From Owenia fusiformis (Eukaryota > Annelida > Polychaeta > Sabellida > Oweniidae), in NCBI GenBank assembly GCA_903813345.2, contig CAIIXF020000008.1, forward strand, positions 6,271,341-6,335,340: a stretch of 64,000 bases of DNA, in the 5' to 3' direction. Shown in pieces: positions 62,867 through 64,000 of the stretch; the first letter of the stretch is position 1, and each line of letters begins with the position of its first letter. The notes below the pieces were generated by a model. The model was not told the origin of the DNA, ran no database searches, and was given only the letters and a program-made list of their open reading frames with translations. Both the position numbers and the translations under genes were made by a program.

Positions 62867-63761
62867 CCCATTTGTCATACATGTCATACACACAAGACCT
62901 AGCAGGCTATTCATAATTGCACAAAGGCTTATTAAAAGTGTGTATACATCTGAGGATTTTTCTGCCATGTTCATGATTTAAATGCATGACGAACATTTCC
63001 ATTGCATTATGTGTACTGATAGGTGGCATCAGTCTTCAAGATGTGGACGGCTTCATTGGATCCTGTATTTGACATTGACAAATAAGTCACATCTTTTACA
63101 AACACGGGTGTGTAGAATTGTGAATGAATCCATGTCAAAAAATGAGATCGCTTCATTACACTGTCTCATTCCCGTCTGAAGGTCTCATTTGTTTATAGAT
63201 CTGAGCGCAGTCTCATATCATTTGGTTGTTTATATAGTGTGATAAATATTTGTGCAAAAATCAAACAATATTTTATTATTATGTGCTTGGAAAAGAGCAC
63301 AGAAAGTAGTCCAAATTAGCTCAGAGTAAACTCTTATGTCAAACAATTATCATACATATGGTTTTAAAATTTATAACTACTGGCACTGTGTTATGAACGC
63401 TTACTCTGCAGCTTCACATCTCTAAAAGAGAGCTTCATCTACATTTTTCAAATTAGAAATTATTTTTGGTCTGGCCTATCTAATCAGAATGTGTCCTACC
63501 AAAAAACATGCACACAATCTGACTGTGTATTATCAATTTCATCTGCTTATACATAACTGACATTGATTTCATATAAACTAGCAAAAGCTATAAAAGCAGC
63601 TTTTAAGATAACTTCATCAGCATCAAAACTGTAGATTCGTTTGAGCTACTCAAATGGTAGAATATCACTGTTAGCTTCTGAGCATCAGGGGAGTAGTGAA
63701 AACTATTCAAATTTTGAAAATTTATATTTTACCATACTGTCACCAGATTAAGGACCATTTT
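62867..63761 (+). other. 3' UTR and downstream flank of SLC39A9
   Basis: AT-rich sequence after the stop with no coding exon. I found no single convincing poly(A) signal to mark the transcript end. Confidence 0.35.
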
Positions 63762-63900
63762 TATGTCACCACCAGAAGTGGTGACATATTGTTATAGTCT
63801 TCAACATTTTTGTGGACAGAGTTTGGGGTTCAGGGTATGCAACAAATGCAACTCCCAAAATATGGTGGTGACATTTTAGGTATGTTAATGCCTTGTCTAA
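63762..63900 (+). repeat. Best copy of the dispersed GTCACCACC hairpin repeat
   Basis: Starts TGTCACCACCAGAAGTGGTG, a hairpin, followed by ATATTGTTATAGTC and ends GGTGGTGACATTTT...GTTAATGCCTTG. Related copies: about 4735-4800, 33316-33425, 42082-42187, 45538-45655 and 48308-48400. Confidence 0.7.
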
Positions 63901-64000
63901 CTGAGAATCACATAACATACATGTATTTTGTACATAGATTCATGGTGGTATATTTCTGACTCAATTCGGAGTCTTGTTTTAGCTTCATAAAATGTTACAT

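Overview
This window is animal nuclear DNA. It is AT-rich and intron-rich, with GT-AG introns, bilaterian single-copy genes and a dense load of LINEs, MITE-like inverted-repeat elements and tandem arrays. The repeat style (short hairpin repeats dispersed through introns, GACA/GACG microsatellite tails, several TIR families) and the gene complement suggest a marine lophotrochozoan invertebrate, possibly a mollusc. The species cannot be fixed from sequence alone. No bacterial, organellar or viral gene was recognised.

Layout, left to right. (1) 1.36-3.38 kb: a two-exon kelch-like BTB-BACK-Kelch gene (+). (2) 5.09-13.48 kb: repeat territory. It holds a 1.95 kb TIR element packed with CCGTAAA-like motifs, then a roughly 340-bp tandem repeat split by a 4.88 kb element. 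That element has about 590-bp terminal inverted repeats and a decayed gene with zinc-knuckle, PIN/FEN-nuclease-like and cysteine-rich segments. (3) 14.0-19.8 kb: YIPF4 (-), six exons, with a non-LTR retrotransposon filling most of intron 1. (4) 20.2-27.3 kb: two more non-LTR retrotransposons on the same strand. The second has ORF1 and ORF2 in one frame separated by a single UGA followed by CUAG. (5) 29.8-43.4 kb: EXO1 (+), 14 coding exons, carrying an intronless integrin alpha gene on the opposite strand inside intron 7. (6) 47.9-54.35 kb: ERH (-), with a duplicated terminal exon. (7) 54.68-62.87 kb: SLC39A9/ZIP9 (+), seven exons, head-to-head with ERH across a 325-bp gap.

The host genes are housekeeping functions: ubiquitin-ligase adaptor, Golgi membrane protein, DNA repair nuclease, adhesion receptor, RNA-processing cofactor and zinc transporter. 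They do not form one pathway. The ERH-SLC39A9 pair is a divergent arrangement that I recall from vertebrate genomes too, so it is probably an ancient shared promoter.

Most of the novelty is in mobile DNA and its effects on exons: the TIR element with a nuclease-like core, the UGA-CUAG LINE, the ERH exon duplication, and tandem arrays that copy or abut splice acceptors in EXO1 and SLC39A9. Exon boundaries were placed by hand from splice sites, reading-frame continuity and remembered family sequences; no alignment or search was run.
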